Positions 44,794 through 54,978 are shown, counted from the stretch's first letter. The stretch is DNA of 64,000 nucleotides from Rhodospirillum centenum SW (GCF_000016185.1 NC_011420.2:2190501-2254500), one strand, 5' to 3'. Numbers and translations are program-made. The notes: generated from the letters alone by a model not told the origin.

Positions 44794-45138
44794 TCAGGCA
44801 ACGGCGACGGCGGGCGGGGTCTCGAAGGCGCTGGAAATCTCCAGCACGTCGGGCGCCCCGCTCAGCACCCAGTCGCCCGGCGCGGTCAGGCCCGGATGGG
44901 CCCCGTCCCAGACGACAGCGCCACCCAGGGACCGGATGCGGGCGGCCATGTCGCCGACGGCCGTGGCAGGATAGAGCCCGCCGCCGATCAAGGCGCCGCC
45001 GAAGCGCATCTCCCGCAGCAGCGCCAGGGCAGAGGCCGGATCGTTGGTCACCGCCTTGGCGCGGTGACCGGCCCGTGCCAGTTGCCCCGCAAGGCGCAGC
45101 GCCTTCAGGGCATCGCCTTCAACCAGGAGGATGTCCAT
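44794..45138 (-). CDS. Degenerate receiver-like (pseudo-receiver) protein
   Basis: 114-residue protein with a receiver-like N-terminal half: MDILLVEGDALKALRLAGQL, then RAGHRAKAVTNDPASALALL. The acceptor Asp position reads Gly (GGALIGGGLYP) and the conserved Thr and Lys are missing, so phosphorylation is unlikely. The C-terminal half (VVWDGAHPGLTAPGDWVLSG) is unlike a normal receiver. It sits upstream of rpoH in the same direction. Function unknown. Confidence 0.68.
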   Translation of the reverse strand: MDILLVEGDALKALRLAGQLARAGHRAKAVTNDPASALALLREMRFGGALIGGGLYPATAVGDMAARIRSLGGAVVWDGAHPGLTAPGDWVLSGAPDVLEISSAFETPPAVAVA

Positions 45139-45357
45139 TCCTGTGTCCCCGGGGGCCTTCCTGCCTGGGCTGCCACCGCCAGGCCCCCCTTGCGCAGCGG
45201 CCCGTGGTTGAACCCCTATCCTAGCCGGTCCCGGGGCGGGACCGGATTCCCCATTGGTCCGTCGCCCCTAGGCAGTTCGGTGGAGCCCCGCCGGGGCGGG
45301 CTAATCCCGACGGGGGTGCCGGCTGCGGCGCTTGCCCGGCCCGGTCGGAATCGCCGC

Positions 45358-45783
45358 TCAGGCCACCGTCGTCCGCACGTCCAGATTGCCCCGGGTGGCA
45401 TTGGAATAGGGGCAGACCTGGTGCGCCTTGCGGACCAGCTCCTCGGCCTGCTCCCGCTCCACGCCGGGCAGATCCACCCGCAGCGCCACCTCCAGCCCGA
45501 AGCCACCGTCGGAGCGGGGCCCGATGCCGACCGTGGCCGTCACCGTGGCGTCCGGCGACACGGTCACCTTCTCCTGCCGGGCCACCAGCTTCAGCGCGCC
45601 CAGATAGCAGGCGGCATAGCCGGCGGCGAAGAGCTGTTCGGGGTTGTTCCCCTCCCCGCCCCCGCCACCCAGTTCCGTCGGCGTCGAGAGCCGGACGTCG
45701 AGGCTGCCGTCGGCGGTACGGGCGCGGCCGTCGCGCCCGCCGGTCGCCGTCGCTTCGGTCCTGTACTTCACATCCACGGGCAT
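45358..45783 (-). CDS. ohr: Organic hydroperoxide resistance protein Ohr
   Basis: 141-residue thiol peroxidase of the Ohr/OsmC family that reduces organic hydroperoxides. Catalytic cysteines are in [13 protein letters not shown] and [15 protein letters not shown]; the substrate-binding N-terminal part is [15 protein letters not shown]. Length normal. It lies 79 bp downstream of the catalase gene on the same strand. Confidence 0.94.
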   Translation of the reverse strand: MPVDVKYRTEATATGGRDGRARTADGSLDVRLSTPTELGGGGGEGNNPEQLFAAGYAACYLGALKLVARQEKVTVSPDATVTATVGIGPRSDGGFGLEVALRVDLPGVEREQAEELVRKAHQVCPYSNATRGNLDVRTTVA

Positions 45784-45862
45784 CTGCTGCTCCTGTCCAT
45801 CGGTCTGGTGGATAGGGAACGGGCGGCGACGCCCGATGGCTCCGGTGCCGCCGCCCGACGCC

Positions 45863-47452
45863 TCACTCGGCCGCGTTGCGGCCGGGCTCCTGCTCCAGCT
45901 TGCCGCTGGTATAGGTGGGGCCGCGCCGGTTCTGGCCCGGGGGCGGCTTGCCCTCCAGCGGCGGCAGGGCCTTCGCCGCCTCCAGGTCGATGCCTGCCGC
46001 TTCCGCCACGCGGGTTCCGTAGTCGGGGGCGCAGTGCCAGAAGTGCCAGACCATGCGGAGCGCGATGTGCTCCGGGCACTGCTTCATGTCGTCGGACAGG
46101 TTGGCGATCAGGTCGTCGCGTTCCCAGTCCTCGAAGCTGCGGTAGCGCTCCCCGGCCTGGACGTAGTCGTCGGCCGTGCGCGTGGTCTGATACCGGCCCA
46201 GATGCCCCTCGATCCACTGGTGGTAGTCGCGTTCCGGCTTCGGCGCCTCGGTCAGCCCGCCCATCGAGCTGGGCTCGTAGTTCACGCGCGGATTCTCCGG
46301 GCCGCGGTCCACGTAGAAGGCCATCTGGCCGTCGCGCTGGTTGGTGCGGGCCGGCGTCACCGGGGCGTTGACCGGAAGCTGGAGGTAGTTGGCGCCGACC
46401 CGGTAGCGCTGCGTGTCCGAATAGGACAGCGTCCGGCCCTGCAGCATCTTGTCGTCGGAGAAGTCGATGCCGTCCACCAGCACGCCGGTGCCGAAGGACG
46501 CCTGCTCCACCTCCGCGAAGAAGTTGTCGGCGTTGCGGTCCAGCACGACCCGGCCGACAGGCAGCAGCGGGAAGCGGTCCTCCGGCCAGCGCTTGGTATC
46601 GTCCAGCGGGTCGAAGTCCAGTTCGGGATGGTCGTCGTCCGACATGATCTGGACGCACATCTCCCACTCGGGACAGTCGCCGCGCTCGATCGCGTCATGC
46701 AGGTCGCGGGTGGCATGGCCGACGTCGCGGGCCTGGATCTCCGCCGCCTGCTGGGCGGTCAGGTTGCGCACGCCCAGCTTCGGTTCGAAGGAGAACTTGC
46801 AGAGCACGGCCACACCCTGGTCGTTGACCAGCTTGTAGGTGTTCACGCTGGAACCCTGCATGTGCCGGTAGTCGGCCGGGATGCCCCAGGGGCTCTTTAC
46901 CCAGGTCACCATGTGCAGGCTTTCCGGGTGGTGCATCACGAAGTCGTAGAAGCGCCAGGGTTCCTGCCGGTTGCTGATCGGGTCGGGCTTGAAGGCGTGG
47001 ATCATGTCCGGGAACTTCACCGCGTCGCGGATGAAGAAGACCTTCAGGTTGTTGCCGACCAGGTCCCAGACCCCGTCCACCGTCTTGAACTTGATGGCGA
47101 AGCCGCGCGGGTCGCGGGCGGTCTCGGGGCTGTCCTTGCTGCCGATCACGGTGGAGAAGCGGATGAAGACCGGCGTCCGTTCGCCCGCCCGGGTCAGCAC
47201 CTTCGCCCGCGTGTACTTCGCGGCGGGCTCGTCACCGATCCGGCCATAGGCCTCGAACCAGCCGTGCGCCCCCGTGCCGCGCGCATGCACGACGCGCTCG
47301 GGGATGCGCTCGCGGTCGAAATGCGTGATCTTCTCGATGAACTGGTAGTTCTCAAGGGTGGCCGGGCCGCGTTCGCCGACGCTGCGGATGCTCTGGTTGT
47401 CGGAGATCGGATGTCCCTGCCGGTTGGTCAGCGTGCGATCATCGCTGCCCAT
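45863..47452 (-). CDS. Monofunctional heme catalase
   Basis: 529-residue catalase converting hydrogen peroxide to water and oxygen. Distal His in [14 protein letters not shown], Asn region [17 protein letters not shown], and proximal heme Tyr in [20 protein letters not shown]. It is the small-subunit type (no C-terminal flavodoxin-like domain). The start at 47452 follows AGGAGGAAACG, excluding the longer upstream frame. Neighbours ohr and rpoH suggest an oxidative-stress group. Confidence 0.95.
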   Translation of the reverse strand: MGSDDRTLTNRQGHPISDNQSIRSVGERGPATLENYQFIEKITHFDRERIPERVVHARGTGAHGWFEAYGRIGDEPAAKYTRAKVLTRAGERTPVFIRFSTVIGSKDSPETARDPRGFAIKFKTVDGVWDLVGNNLKVFFIRDAVKFPDMIHAFKPDPISNRQEPWRFYDFVMHHPESLHMVTWVKSPWGIPADYRHMQGSSVNTYKLVNDQGVAVLCKFSFEPKLGVRNLTAQQAAEIQARDVGHATRDLHDAIERGDCPEWEMCVQIMSDDDHPELDFDPLDDTKRWPEDRFPLLPVGRVVLDRNADNFFAEVEQASFGTGVLVDGIDFSDDKMLQGRTLSYSDTQRYRVGANYLQLPVNAPVTPARTNQRDGQMAFYVDRGPENPRVNYEPSSMGGLTEAPKPERDYHQWIEGHLGRYQTTRTADDYVQAGERYRSFEDWERDDLIANLSDDMKQCPEHIALRMVWHFWHCAPDYGTRVAEAAGIDLEAAKALPPLEGKPPPGQNRRGPTYTSGKLEQEPGRNAAE

Positions 47453-47808
47453 CGTTTCCTCCTGGGTCCAAGGGCGTGCCGCCCGCGTCGCCGGGGCGGC
47501 CGACCTCCAACCGGGCCGGCGCGCGCCGGTTCCAGCGCCGGCCCGTTGCCGGCCGGCCGGCGCAACACGCCGCACCCTATCCTTCCGGTCACGTCACCGA
47601 TGCAGCGGACGGTGCCCTGGCCTCCAGGAAGACATCATCTGAAACATACCGCAAAAGAAGCCGCATGAATGCGGCGTTTCCCTTCAGCGAAGCTGAGCCC
47701 TTGTGCTGGACGGAAAGATTTCGACATACGCCAATACTTTTGCTTAAGGCTTCATCAATCCCCACCCCCCGATACTTGCGCCGCGGAACCCGGCCCCGGG
47801 AGGGAATG
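47453..47808. other. Divergent interval between catalase and chemoreceptor genes
   Basis: 356 bp with no convincing gene. A GCCGCAT-GA-ATGCGGC inverted repeat is at about 47661-47676, followed by pyrimidines, in a lower-GC stretch (47630-47760) that probably carries promoters for both directions. Confidence 0.45.
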
Positions 47809-49770
47809 ATGCGGAAATGGCTTGATAATCAACCGCTTGTCCTGAAGCTGTACGGTGTGGTCGCGCTCCTGTCGCTGGTCGCCGTCCTGCTGGCTGTGAT
47901 CGGCAACCTCTCCTTGTCGGCACAGCACGCGCGGACAGAGGCGATGCGGCAGGCCGAAGCGCATCTGGAGACCGCGGCCGAGGCGGCGGGGGGGCTTCAG
48001 GCGCTGGCCCGCCATACGGCGATGCTGGCCCTGGATCTGAGCGGACCCCACCGGGAGCGCCATGCGGCCGCGGCCGCGGCTGCCCTGGAGACGGTGCGGG
48101 AGGATCTGCGCACCCTGAAGGGCATCGACGCAGGCCACCGGGACCGTCTGGCCGGGGTCGAGGCGGAGATCGACGCCTTCCTGCCCACCTACCGCACGGT
48201 GGTGGAGTCCGGCGCCCGCGGCGATCTGGCCGCCGCGACCCGGGCGGTGCTGGACGGCAGTGCCCGGATCGAAGCCGCCGCCGCCGTCTTCCTGTCCGTC
48301 GAGAGGGAAGTCAAGGCCGAGCAGGATGCCCTGGTCGCCTCCGTCGCCGCCGCGCGGGAGCAGGCGGGCCTGACCATGATCGTCGCCGCTGCGGGCGCCA
48401 TCGCCATCGGTTTCGGCCTGTCCTGGTTCGTCGTCAACGGCATCAACCGGCCCCTGACCCGGATGATCCGCGCCCTGGGCCGGCTGGCCCAGGGGGACGA
48501 CCATGTGGAGATCGAGCGCTGCGGCCGGCGCGACGGGATCGGGGAGATGCAGGAGGCCCTGGCCGCGCTCAAGGTGTCGATCGCCGACGCCTACCACATG
48601 CGGCAGATGGTGGACGACATGCCCATCGCGGTCATGCTGACCGACCCGCAGGACGAATTCCGCATCACCTACTGCAACAAGAGCACCATCACCCTGCTGA
48701 AGAGCATCGAGCACCTGCTGCCCGTGAAGGCGGATGAGCTGGTGGGCCGGACGATGGATGTCTTCCACCGCGTCCCGACCCGCCAGCGGGAGATCCTGTC
48801 CAACCCCGCCAACCTGCCCTGGAAGGCGAAGATCCGGCTGGGGCCGGAGACGCTGGACCTGCGCATGTCCGCCGTGAACGACCGCCAGGGCCGCTTCCGC
48901 ACCGTCATGCTGAACTGGGCCATCATCACCGAGCGGGTGAAGCTGGCCGACGATTTCGAGCGCACGGTGAAGGCCGTGGTGGACACGGTGGCCGCCGCCG
49001 CGACGGAACTGGAGGCGTCGTCCCGGTCCATGTCGGCCACGGCGGAAGAGACCCGGTGCCAGTCCATCACCGTCGCCTCCGCGGCAGAGCAGGCGTCCGC
49101 CAACGTGCAGACGGTCGCCTCGGCGGCGGAGCAGCTGTCCGCCTCCATCGCGGAGATCGGCAAGCAGGTCGCCCACTCCTCCGACATCGCCGCCCGCGGC
49201 GCGGCGGAAGCGGACGCCACCCAGGCCACCGTGGACAATCTCGCGGAAGCCGCGAAGAAGGTGGGCGAGGTGGTCGGCCTGATCAGCGCCATCGCCAGCC
49301 AGACCAACCTGCTGGCGCTGAACGCCACGATCGAGGCGGCCCGCGCCGGCGAAGCCGGCAAGGGCTTCGCCGTCGTGGCCAGCGAAGTGAAGGTGCTGGC
49401 GCAGCAGACCCAGAAGGCGACGGAGGACATCTCCACCCAGATCAGTGCGATCCAGGAAGCCATGGGCGGCGCGGTCGGCGCCATCCGTCGCATCAACACC
49501 GTGATCTCGGAAGTGAACCACATCGCCGGCGCCATCGCCGCGGCGGTGGAGGAACAGTCGGCGGCGACGCAGGAGATCGCCCGCAATGTCGAGCAGGCGG
49601 CCAACGGCACGGCCGAAGTCTCCGCCAACATCGCCAGCGTCACCGTCGCGGCCTCGGAAGCCGGCACCTCGGCAGCCCAGGTCGCCGACAGCTCCAGCGA
49701 GCTCGGCCGGCAGTCGTCCCTGCTGGCGACCCAGGTGGACACCTTCATGCGGTCCGTCCGCGCCGCCTGA
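47809..49770 (+). CDS. Methyl-accepting chemotaxis protein with internal PAS domain
   Basis: 653-residue chemoreceptor. TM1 about 10-35 ([19 protein letters not shown]), helical periplasmic domain about 36-185, TM2 about 190-212 ([20 protein letters not shown]), HAMP to about 262, and PAS domain about 265-390 ([20 protein letters not shown]). The signalling domain has [20 protein letters not shown] and [20 protein letters not shown]. The PAS with MADDMP-like start and LTDP resembles the heme or flavin PAS seen in Azospirillum receptors. ATG 47806 is an equally placed start. The gene ends at a clear terminator. Confidence 0.93.
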   Translation: MRKWLDNQPLVLKLYGVVALLSLVAVLLAVIGNLSLSAQHARTEAMRQAEAHLETAAEAAGGLQALARHTAMLALDLSGPHRERHAAAAAAALETVREDLRTLKGIDAGHRDRLAGVEAEIDAFLPTYRTVVESGARGDLAAATRAVLDGSARIEAAAAVFLSVEREVKAEQDALVASVAAAREQAGLTMIVAAAGAIAIGFGLSWFVVNGINRPLTRMIRALGRLAQGDDHVEIERCGRRDGIGEMQEALAALKVSIADAYHMRQMVDDMPIAVMLTDPQDEFRITYCNKSTITLLKSIEHLLPVKADELVGRTMDVFHRVPTRQREILSNPANLPWKAKIRLGPETLDLRMSAVNDRQGRFRTVMLNWAIITERVKLADDFERTVKAVVDTVAAAATELEASSRSMSATAEETRCQSITVASAAEQASANVQTVASAAEQLSASIAEIGKQVAHSSDIAARGAAEADATQATVDNLAEAAKKVGEVVGLISAIASQTNLLALNATIEAARAGEAGKGFAVVASEVKVLAQQTQKATEDISTQISAIQEAMGGAVGAIRRINTVISEVNHIAGAIAAAVEEQSAATQEIARNVEQAANGTAEVSANIASVTVAASEAGTSAAQVADSSSELGRQSSLLATQVDTFMRSVRAA

Positions 49771-49810
49771 CCGCCTTCCCCCGGCCCGCCCGCCCGGCGT
49801 CCGGATGCGG

Positions 49811-49845
49811 AAAAGCCCCCGAGAGAGCGATCTCCGGGGGCTTTT
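49811..49845 (+). terminator. Intrinsic terminator after the chemoreceptor gene
   Basis: AAAAGCCCCCGAGA (49811-49824) pairs with TCTCCGGGGGCTTTT (49831-49845), with one bulged C. The right arm ends in TTTT, and the left A-run makes it usable from both strands. Confidence 0.85.
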
Positions 49846-49917
49846 CCGTATCCCGTGGCAGCGGCTGTAACGGCGGCTGCGGCGGCAGATGATCTGCGGC
49901 CGGCCCCGCGTGGCGCT

Positions 49918-49943
49918 CCCGCCCGTCCCTGTGGACGGGCGGG
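49918..49943 (-). terminator. Strong hairpin after the 55-residue gene
   Basis: Perfect 11-bp stem CCCGCCCGTCC (49918-49928) / GGACGGGCGGG (49933-49943) with a 4-nt loop, 10 bp past the stop of the small minus-strand gene. No T-run. Confidence 0.55.
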
Positions 49944-49952
49944 AAGGGTCCG

Positions 49953-50120
49953 TCAGCCGTCGATCAGGGCGCGGTTGCGCTCCAGCGCCTGCGTCAGATC
50001 GTTCTGCGCATCGCGCAGACGCCGGGCGCAGTCGGACAGGCGGCGCACGTGGAAGGCCATGTCCTCGGCCCGGTTCAGCAGGTGGGAGTGCGGCAGGCGG
50101 GTGCGCATGTCGATGACCAT
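49953..50120 (-). CDS. Small helical protein, 55 residues
   Basis: I do not recognise a family. The ATG at 50118-50120 lies 6 nt after AGGAG on the minus strand; a GTG is one codon upstream. Begins MVIDMRTRLPHSHLLNRAED and continues with amphipathic helix sequence AFHVRRLSDCARRLRDAQND, ending LTQALERNRALIDG. The heptad-like spacing suggests a short coiled coil. It has a good RBS, an upstream gene terminator and its own hairpin, so a real transcription unit is likely. Confidence 0.68.
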   Translation of the reverse strand: MVIDMRTRLPHSHLLNRAEDMAFHVRRLSDCARRLRDAQNDLTQALERNRALIDG

Positions 50121-50271
50121 CACGAACTCCTGGTTGGTTGTTCGCTGCTTTCTACGCCCGTTTCCGCCCGTTGGATCACTCCAGGCTGGTTACATATGCG
50201 TTCGATCAGCTATGCATCCGGATACTGGCATGCGGCCGGCATATCATACAAGCAAAAGGTGATGAACGCAG

Positions 50272-50308
50272 GACGCAGAAATGCGTCGCCCGGGGCATCC
50301 GCCCCGGG
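50272..50308 (-). terminator. Tandem hairpins after fpr
   Basis: CCCGGGGC-ATCC-GCCCCGGG (50289-50308) and, next, GACGCA-GAAA-TGCGTC (50272-50287), both perfect, 32 bp past the fpr stop. Confidence 0.6.
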
Positions 50309-50339
50309 GTCCCCGCATGGCCTGACCGGCCGGGCGTCG

Positions 50340-51143
50340 TCAGGCCACGTTGCGGACGGGCTCCGGCGCCGACTTGTCCACGAACGCCTTTTCAATGACA
50401 TAGTCGGCCGGCGTGTGGCCGGAGCCTTCGACGAAGCCCCGCTCTTCCAGCAGGGTGTTCATGTCCGCCAGCATGTCCGGGCCGCCGCAGATCATGGCGC
50501 GGTCCTGCGCCGGGTCCAGGTCCGGCAGGCCCAGATCCGCCACCATCTTGCCGTTGCGCACCAGATCGGTGATGCGGCCGGTGTAGGTGGAGGGTTCGCG
50601 CGTCACGGTCGGGTAGTAGACGAGCTGCTGGCGGATCAGGTCGCCGAAATACTCGTTCTCCGGCAGCTCGCGGGTGATCAGGTCCTTGTAGGCCAGCTCG
50701 GCGTTGAAGCGGACCGTGTGGGTCAGCACCACCCGCTCGAAGCGGCCGTACAGTTCCGGGTCCCGGATCAGGCTCATGAAGGGCGCAAGGCCGGTGCCGG
50801 TCGAAAAGAGATAGAGGTTGCGGCCCGGACGCAGATGGTCGGCCACCAGCGTGCCGGTCGGCTTGCGCCCCACCAGCACGGTATCGCCCACCTGGATGTG
50901 CTGGAGGCGGGAGGTCAGCGGCCCGTTCGGGACCTTGATCGAGAGGAACTCAAGATGCTCCTCCCAGTTCGGGCTCGCCATCGAATAGGCGCGCACCAGC
51001 GGACGCCCGTCCACCATCAGCCCGATCATGGCGAACTGGCCGTTGACGAAGCGCAGGGAGGGCGAACGGGTCAGGGTGAAGCTGAACAGCGTGTCGGTCC
51101 AGTGATGGACGCTGGTCACCTTCTCCTCGGCGAATGCGCTCAT
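50340..51143 (-). CDS. fpr: Ferredoxin-NADP+ reductase
   Basis: 267-residue FAD flavoprotein that exchanges electrons between NADPH and ferredoxin or flavodoxin. FAD motif RAYSMASPNW, NADP-binding STGTGLAPFMSLIRDPE, and CGGPDMLADM. The C-terminus YVIEKAFVDK carries about 10 more residues than the usual ending. Start at 51143 follows a GAGGAGG RBS. It is divergent from the cys operon, whose sulfite reductase lacks a CysJ flavoprotein, so Fpr probably supplies its electrons through ferredoxin. Confidence 0.93.
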   Translation of the reverse strand: MSAFAEEKVTSVHHWTDTLFSFTLTRSPSLRFVNGQFAMIGLMVDGRPLVRAYSMASPNWEEHLEFLSIKVPNGPLTSRLQHIQVGDTVLVGRKPTGTLVADHLRPGRNLYLFSTGTGLAPFMSLIRDPELYGRFERVVLTHTVRFNAELAYKDLITRELPENEYFGDLIRQQLVYYPTVTREPSTYTGRITDLVRNGKMVADLGLPDLDPAQDRAMICGGPDMLADMNTLLEERGFVEGSGHTPADYVIEKAFVDKSAPEPVRNVA

Positions 51144-51480
51144 GAACCACGGTCCTCCTCTGTTGCAGCGCACCCAGAAATGCACGGTCTGGCGGGGAAC
51201 ATAAATACATTCCGCCGTCGTGAAACCCTGATTCTCGGGGCTTTTAATGTCCCTGCTGCATGGCTGATTCGCAAGCCATTCTCAATTGGATGACACCCTG
51301 TCGCATCCGGAACCGTAAGGGTCTGAAACCGTTGGGTTTGATCCCTTCTGTCGCACCCCGATAAATACTATTATGTAGTGTTGAAATATAATTTCACCTT
51401 GCGGTTTGCCGGTATCGTGGCAAGTTACCCCTGCGACGTGTGGCATTAGCGCGCCTGTTGCAGCGCGAGGGAGACATCCC
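51144..51480. other. AT-rich divergent control region between fpr and the cys operon
   Basis: 337 bp, clearly lower in GC than the rest of the window, with no gene. It contains a possible sigma-70 promoter for cysG (51338-51367) and a perfect TATAAT at 51387-51392 that lacks a good -35. A regulator site (for example LysR/CysB type) is plausible but I cannot identify one. Confidence 0.55.
51338..51367 (+). promoter_or_regulatory. Possible promoter of the cys operon
   Basis: -35 TTGATC (51338-51343), 18-bp spacer, -10 TAAATA (51362-51367), 114 bp upstream of the cysG GTG. Confidence 0.4.
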
Positions 51481-52890
51481 GTGGCCCTGAAGACCTTTCC
51501 GATCTCCGTCGCCCTGGTGGACCGGACCGTGCTGCTGGCCGGCGGGGGGGAGACGATGCTGCGCAAGGCCCGCCTGCTCGCCCCGTTCGGCGCGCGGTTG
51601 CGGCTGGTGCATCCCGACCCGGCCACCGGGCTGGCGGATCTGGCCGCGGAGGTGCGTCGCCGCCCGTTCGTTCCCGCCGACCTGGACGGCGCCGTCCTGG
51701 CCTTCGCCGACGGCGATGATCCGCAGACGGCAGCAGCGGTAGTGGATGCCGCGCGGGCGCGCGGCGTTCCCGTGAACGTGCCCGACCGGCCGGCGCTGTC
51801 CGGCTTCATCATGCCGGCGATCATCGACCGCGACCCGATCACGGTCGCCATCTCCTCCGGCGGGGCGGCCCCCGTGCTGGTCCGCCGGCTGCGCGCGCGG
51901 CTGGAGGCGGCGCTGGAGCCCAACCTCGGCGCCCTGGCCCGCTTCCTGGACCGCTTCCGGCCGGCCGTGAAGGCGACCCGCACGGATGAGACCGCACGCC
52001 GCCGCTTCTGGGAGGCGGTGGTGGACGGGCCGGCCGCCGCCCGCCTGCTGGCCGGCGACGAGGACGGGGCGCACGCGGCCCTGCTCCGCGCGCTGGACGA
52101 TCCCGGCCACGGGCAGGAGGCATCCGGCCGCGTGGCGCTGGTCGGCGCCGGCCCCGGCGACCCCGACCTGCTGACCCTGCGCGCCCTGCGGGTGTTGCAG
52201 GACGCCGACGTGGTGGTCCACGACAGGCTGGTGGACGACCGCATCCTGGACTATGTGCGCCGCGACGCCCGTCGCATCTTCGTCGGCAAGTCCAAGGCCG
52301 ACCACACCCTGCCGCAGGACCGGATCAACGCCCTGCTGGTGGCGGAGGCCCGGGCCGGGCACCGGGTCGTGCGGCTGAAGGGGGGCGACCCCTTCGTCTT
52401 CGGTCGCGGCGGGGAGGAGGTGGAGGCGCTGCGCGCCGCCGGCATCCCGGTGGAGGTCGTGCCCGGCATCACCGCCGCGCTGGGCTGCGGCGCCGCCGCG
52501 ACGATCCCCGTCACCCACCGCGGCGCGGCCCAGGGCGTCACCATCGTCACCGGCCACGGCAAGGACGGCGAGCCCGACCTGGACTGGGAGGCGCTGGCCC
52601 GGCTGAAGCACACCCTGGTCATCTACATGGGCCTGTCCGCCGCCGGCCGCATCGCCGACCGCCTGACCGCGGCCGGGCTGCCCGCGGCCACGCCCGCCGC
52701 CCTGATCGAGAAGGGCACCCGCCCCGATCAGGTGCTGGCGGTCGGCACGCTGGGCGGGCTTCCCGCGCTGGCGGCGGCCCACCGCATGGCCGGCCCCGCC
52801 CTGATCGTCGTGGGCGAGGTCGTGCGTCTGGCCGACCCCGCCCGCATCACGGAGATCGCCCGGCCCGCGCTGGCCGTGGCCGCGGAATAG
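51481..52890 (+). CDS. cysG: Siroheme synthase CysG (trifunctional)
   Basis: 469-residue enzyme making siroheme from uroporphyrinogen III. N-terminal dehydrogenase/ferrochelatase half (residues 1-210): LLAGGGETMLRKARLL, VNVPDRPALSGFIMPA, VAISSGGAAPVLVRRLR. C-terminal SAM uroporphyrinogen methyltransferase half: VGAGPGDPDLLTLRALR, VRLKGGDPFVFGRGGEE, VVPGITAALGC, THRGAAQGVTIVTGH. The GTG start at 51481 follows GAGGGAGA; the upstream in-frame ATG is in the promoter region. First gene of the cys operon; its product is the cofactor of CysI. Confidence 0.95.
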   Translation: MALKTFPISVALVDRTVLLAGGGETMLRKARLLAPFGARLRLVHPDPATGLADLAAEVRRRPFVPADLDGAVLAFADGDDPQTAAAVVDAARARGVPVNVPDRPALSGFIMPAIIDRDPITVAISSGGAAPVLVRRLRARLEAALEPNLGALARFLDRFRPAVKATRTDETARRRFWEAVVDGPAAARLLAGDEDGAHAALLRALDDPGHGQEASGRVALVGAGPGDPDLLTLRALRVLQDADVVVHDRLVDDRILDYVRRDARRIFVGKSKADHTLPQDRINALLVAEARAGHRVVRLKGGDPFVFGRGGEEVEALRAAGIPVEVVPGITAALGCGAAATIPVTHRGAAQGVTIVTGHGKDGEPDLDWEALARLKHTLVIYMGLSAAGRIADRLTAAGLPAATPAALIEKGTRPDQVLAVGTLGGLPALAAAHRMAGPALIVVGEVVRLADPARITEIARPALAVAAE

Positions 52891-52900
52891 GGAGGCGGAC

Positions 52901-53245
52901 ATGCTGGTGAAGGCGAAGGGGGACCTCCAGGCCGTCAGCGCCAGCCGGCTGCGCGACGGCGTCGCCGTCTGGCTGTCGGCCGGCCACCGCTGGATGGAGG
53001 ACGTGGCCGACGCCGGCGCCTTCACCGGCGCGGCGCTCCAGCAGGCGCTGGCCGTGGCCCAGGCCGACAGCGCGGCCGGGCTGGTGGTGGATGTCTATCC
53101 GCTGGACGTGGCCGTGGCCGACGGCAGGACCCGGCCGCTGCATGTCCGCGAACGGATGAAGGCGCGCGGCCCGTCCGTCCGTCCGGACCTCGGAAAACAG
53201 GCCGTCACCCCCGCCATTTCCCGCGCCCCGGAGAGAGCCGCATGA
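52901..53245 (+). CDS. DUF2849 protein of the cys operon
   Basis: 114-residue DUF2849 protein typically found between cysG and cysI in alphaproteobacteria. Contains SASRLRDGVAVWLSAGHRW and VVDVYPLDVAVADG. A GGGAGGCGGAC RBS is upstream and the stop overlaps the cysI ATG (ATGA). Function unknown; context suggests a role in sulfite reduction or its electron supply. Confidence 0.87.
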   Translation: MLVKAKGDLQAVSASRLRDGVAVWLSAGHRWMEDVADAGAFTGAALQQALAVAQADSAAGLVVDVYPLDVAVADGRTRPLHVRERMKARGPSVRPDLGKQAVTPAISRAPERAA

Positions 53246-54978
53246 CCCACATGCCCCGCCCCGGCGCCATCGCCGCCGCCCCGGATCACAGTCCGGATGC
53301 AGCCCCCGACCGGCACGCCGGCATCTACCGCTACGACGACCTGGACCGGGAGTTCGTCTTCCAGCGGGTCGCGCAGTTCCGCGAGCAGGTGCGGCGCCGC
53401 CTGTCCGGCGCGCTGACGGAGGACGAGTTCAAGCCGTTGCGGCTGATGAACGGCGTCTATCTCCAGCTCCACGCCTACATGCTGCGGGTGGCGATCCCCT
53501 ACGGCATGCTGGGCACGACCCAGCTCCGCCGGCTGGCGGAGATCGGCCGGCGCTGGGACCGCGGCTACGGCCATTTCACCACGCGCCAGAACATCCAGTT
53601 CAACTGGCCCGCCCTGGTGGACGTGCCGGACATGCTGCACGCCCTGGCCGAGGTGGACATGCACGCCATCCAGACCAGCGGCAACTGCATCCGCAACGTC
53701 ACCACCGACCATTTCTGCGGCGCGGCGGCGGACGAGATCGTCGATCCCCGCGTGCATGCCGAGATCCTGCGGCAATGGTCCACCCTGCACCCGGAATTCA
53801 GCTTCCTGCCGCGCAAGTTCAAGATCGCCATCTCCGGCACGCCGCAGGACCGCGCCGCCGTCCGCACCCACGACATCGGCCTGATCGCCACGCGCGACGC
53901 CGCCGGGGCGGTGGGCTTCACCGTCTATGTCGGGGGCGGCCAGGGGCGCAGCCCGTTCCTGGCCGTGAAGGCGCGCGAGTTCGTGCCGGAGGCGGACCTG
54001 CTGGCCTATCTGGAGGCCGTCCTGCGCGTCTACAACCAGTACGGACGGCGCGACAACATCTACAAGGCCCGCATCAAGATCCTGGTCCACGAGCTGGGGG
54101 CGGAGGCGTTCCTGCGCCGCGTGGAGGAGGAGTTCGCCCGCCTGCCCCGCGGGGCGCACGCTCTGGACCCGGCGCTGGTCGAGGCGATCCGCGCCCATTT
54201 CGCGCCGCCGCCGCTGGAGCGCCTGCCGGAGCGCAGCCCCGCCTTCGACCTGGCCCGGGCCCGCAACGCCGCCTTCGCCCGCTGGACCCGGTCCAACCTG
54301 CACCCGCACCGGCAGCCGGGCCATGCCATCGCCACCGTCAGCCTGAAGCCGGTGGGCGGCATTCCGGGCGACATCACCTCCGACCAGATGGAGGCGCTGG
54401 CCGATCTGGCCGACCGCTTCAGCTTCGGGGAGGTGCGGGTCAGCCACGAGCAGAACCTGGTGCTGGCGCATGTCCGCAAGGACGAGCTGTACGCGCTCTG
54501 GCAGGGGCTGGAGGCGATCGGGCTGGGCACCGCGAATGCGGGGCTGGTCAGCGACATCATCGCCTGCCCGGGGCTGGATTACTGCGCCCTGGCGAACACC
54601 CGTTCCATCCCCATCGCCCAGGCCATCGCCACCCGCTTCGCCGACCTGGACCGGCAGCACGCGATCGGTGAGCTGCGCATCAAGATCAGCGGCTGCATCA
54701 ACGCCTGTGGCCACCACCATGTCGGCCACATCGGCATCCTGGGCGTGGACAAGAAGGGGGAGGAATTCTACCAGCTTCTTCTGGGGGGCGACCCCGGGCC
54801 GCAGGCGGAACTGGCGGAAATAACGGGTCCCGGCTTCGACGCCGCCGGGATCGTGGACGCGGTCGAAACCGTTGTCCGCACGTACCTCGACCTGAGGGGC
54901 GAGGGCGAGCGGTTCATCGACACGCTGCGCCGTCTCGGCCATGCCCCGTTCAAGGAGGCGCTCCATGGCGCTGCTTGA
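53242..54978 (+). CDS. cysI: Assimilatory sulfite reductase hemoprotein (siroheme, 4Fe-4S)
   Basis: 578-residue nitrite/sulfite reductase family protein. Siroheme/4Fe-4S cysteines are in IIACPGLDYCALA and KISGCINACGHHHVGHIGI. Other conserved parts: GHFTTRQNIQFNW and TSGNCIRNVTTDHFCG. Position in the cys operon supports sulfite as substrate. No CysJ gene is present, so ferredoxin is the likely donor. Overlaps DUF2849 and DUF934 genes at its two ends. Confidence 0.93.
   Translation: MTHMPRPGAIAAAPDHSPDAAPDRHAGIYRYDDLDREFVFQRVAQFREQVRRRLSGALTEDEFKPLRLMNGVYLQLHAYMLRVAIPYGMLGTTQLRRLAEIGRRWDRGYGHFTTRQNIQFNWPALVDVPDMLHALAEVDMHAIQTSGNCIRNVTTDHFCGAAADEIVDPRVHAEILRQWSTLHPEFSFLPRKFKIAISGTPQDRAAVRTHDIGLIATRDAAGAVGFTVYVGGGQGRSPFLAVKAREFVPEADLLAYLEAVLRVYNQYGRRDNIYKARIKILVHELGAEAFLRRVEEEFARLPRGAHALDPALVEAIRAHFAPPPLERLPERSPAFDLARARNAAFARWTRSNLHPHRQPGHAIATVSLKPVGGIPGDITSDQMEALADLADRFSFGEVRVSHEQNLVLAHVRKDELYALWQGLEAIGLGTANAGLVSDIIACPGLDYCALANTRSIPIAQAIATRFADLDRQHAIGELRIKISGCINACGHHHVGHIGILGVDKKGEEFYQLLLGGDPGPQAELAEITGPGFDAAGIVDAVETVVRTYLDLRGEGERFIDTLRRLGHAPFKEALHGAA

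Noticed and set aside
51387-51392. Perfect TATAAT as the main cys promoter
   Set aside because: No acceptable -35 lies 16-18 bp upstream, so I could not call a full promoter there; it may still act with an activator.
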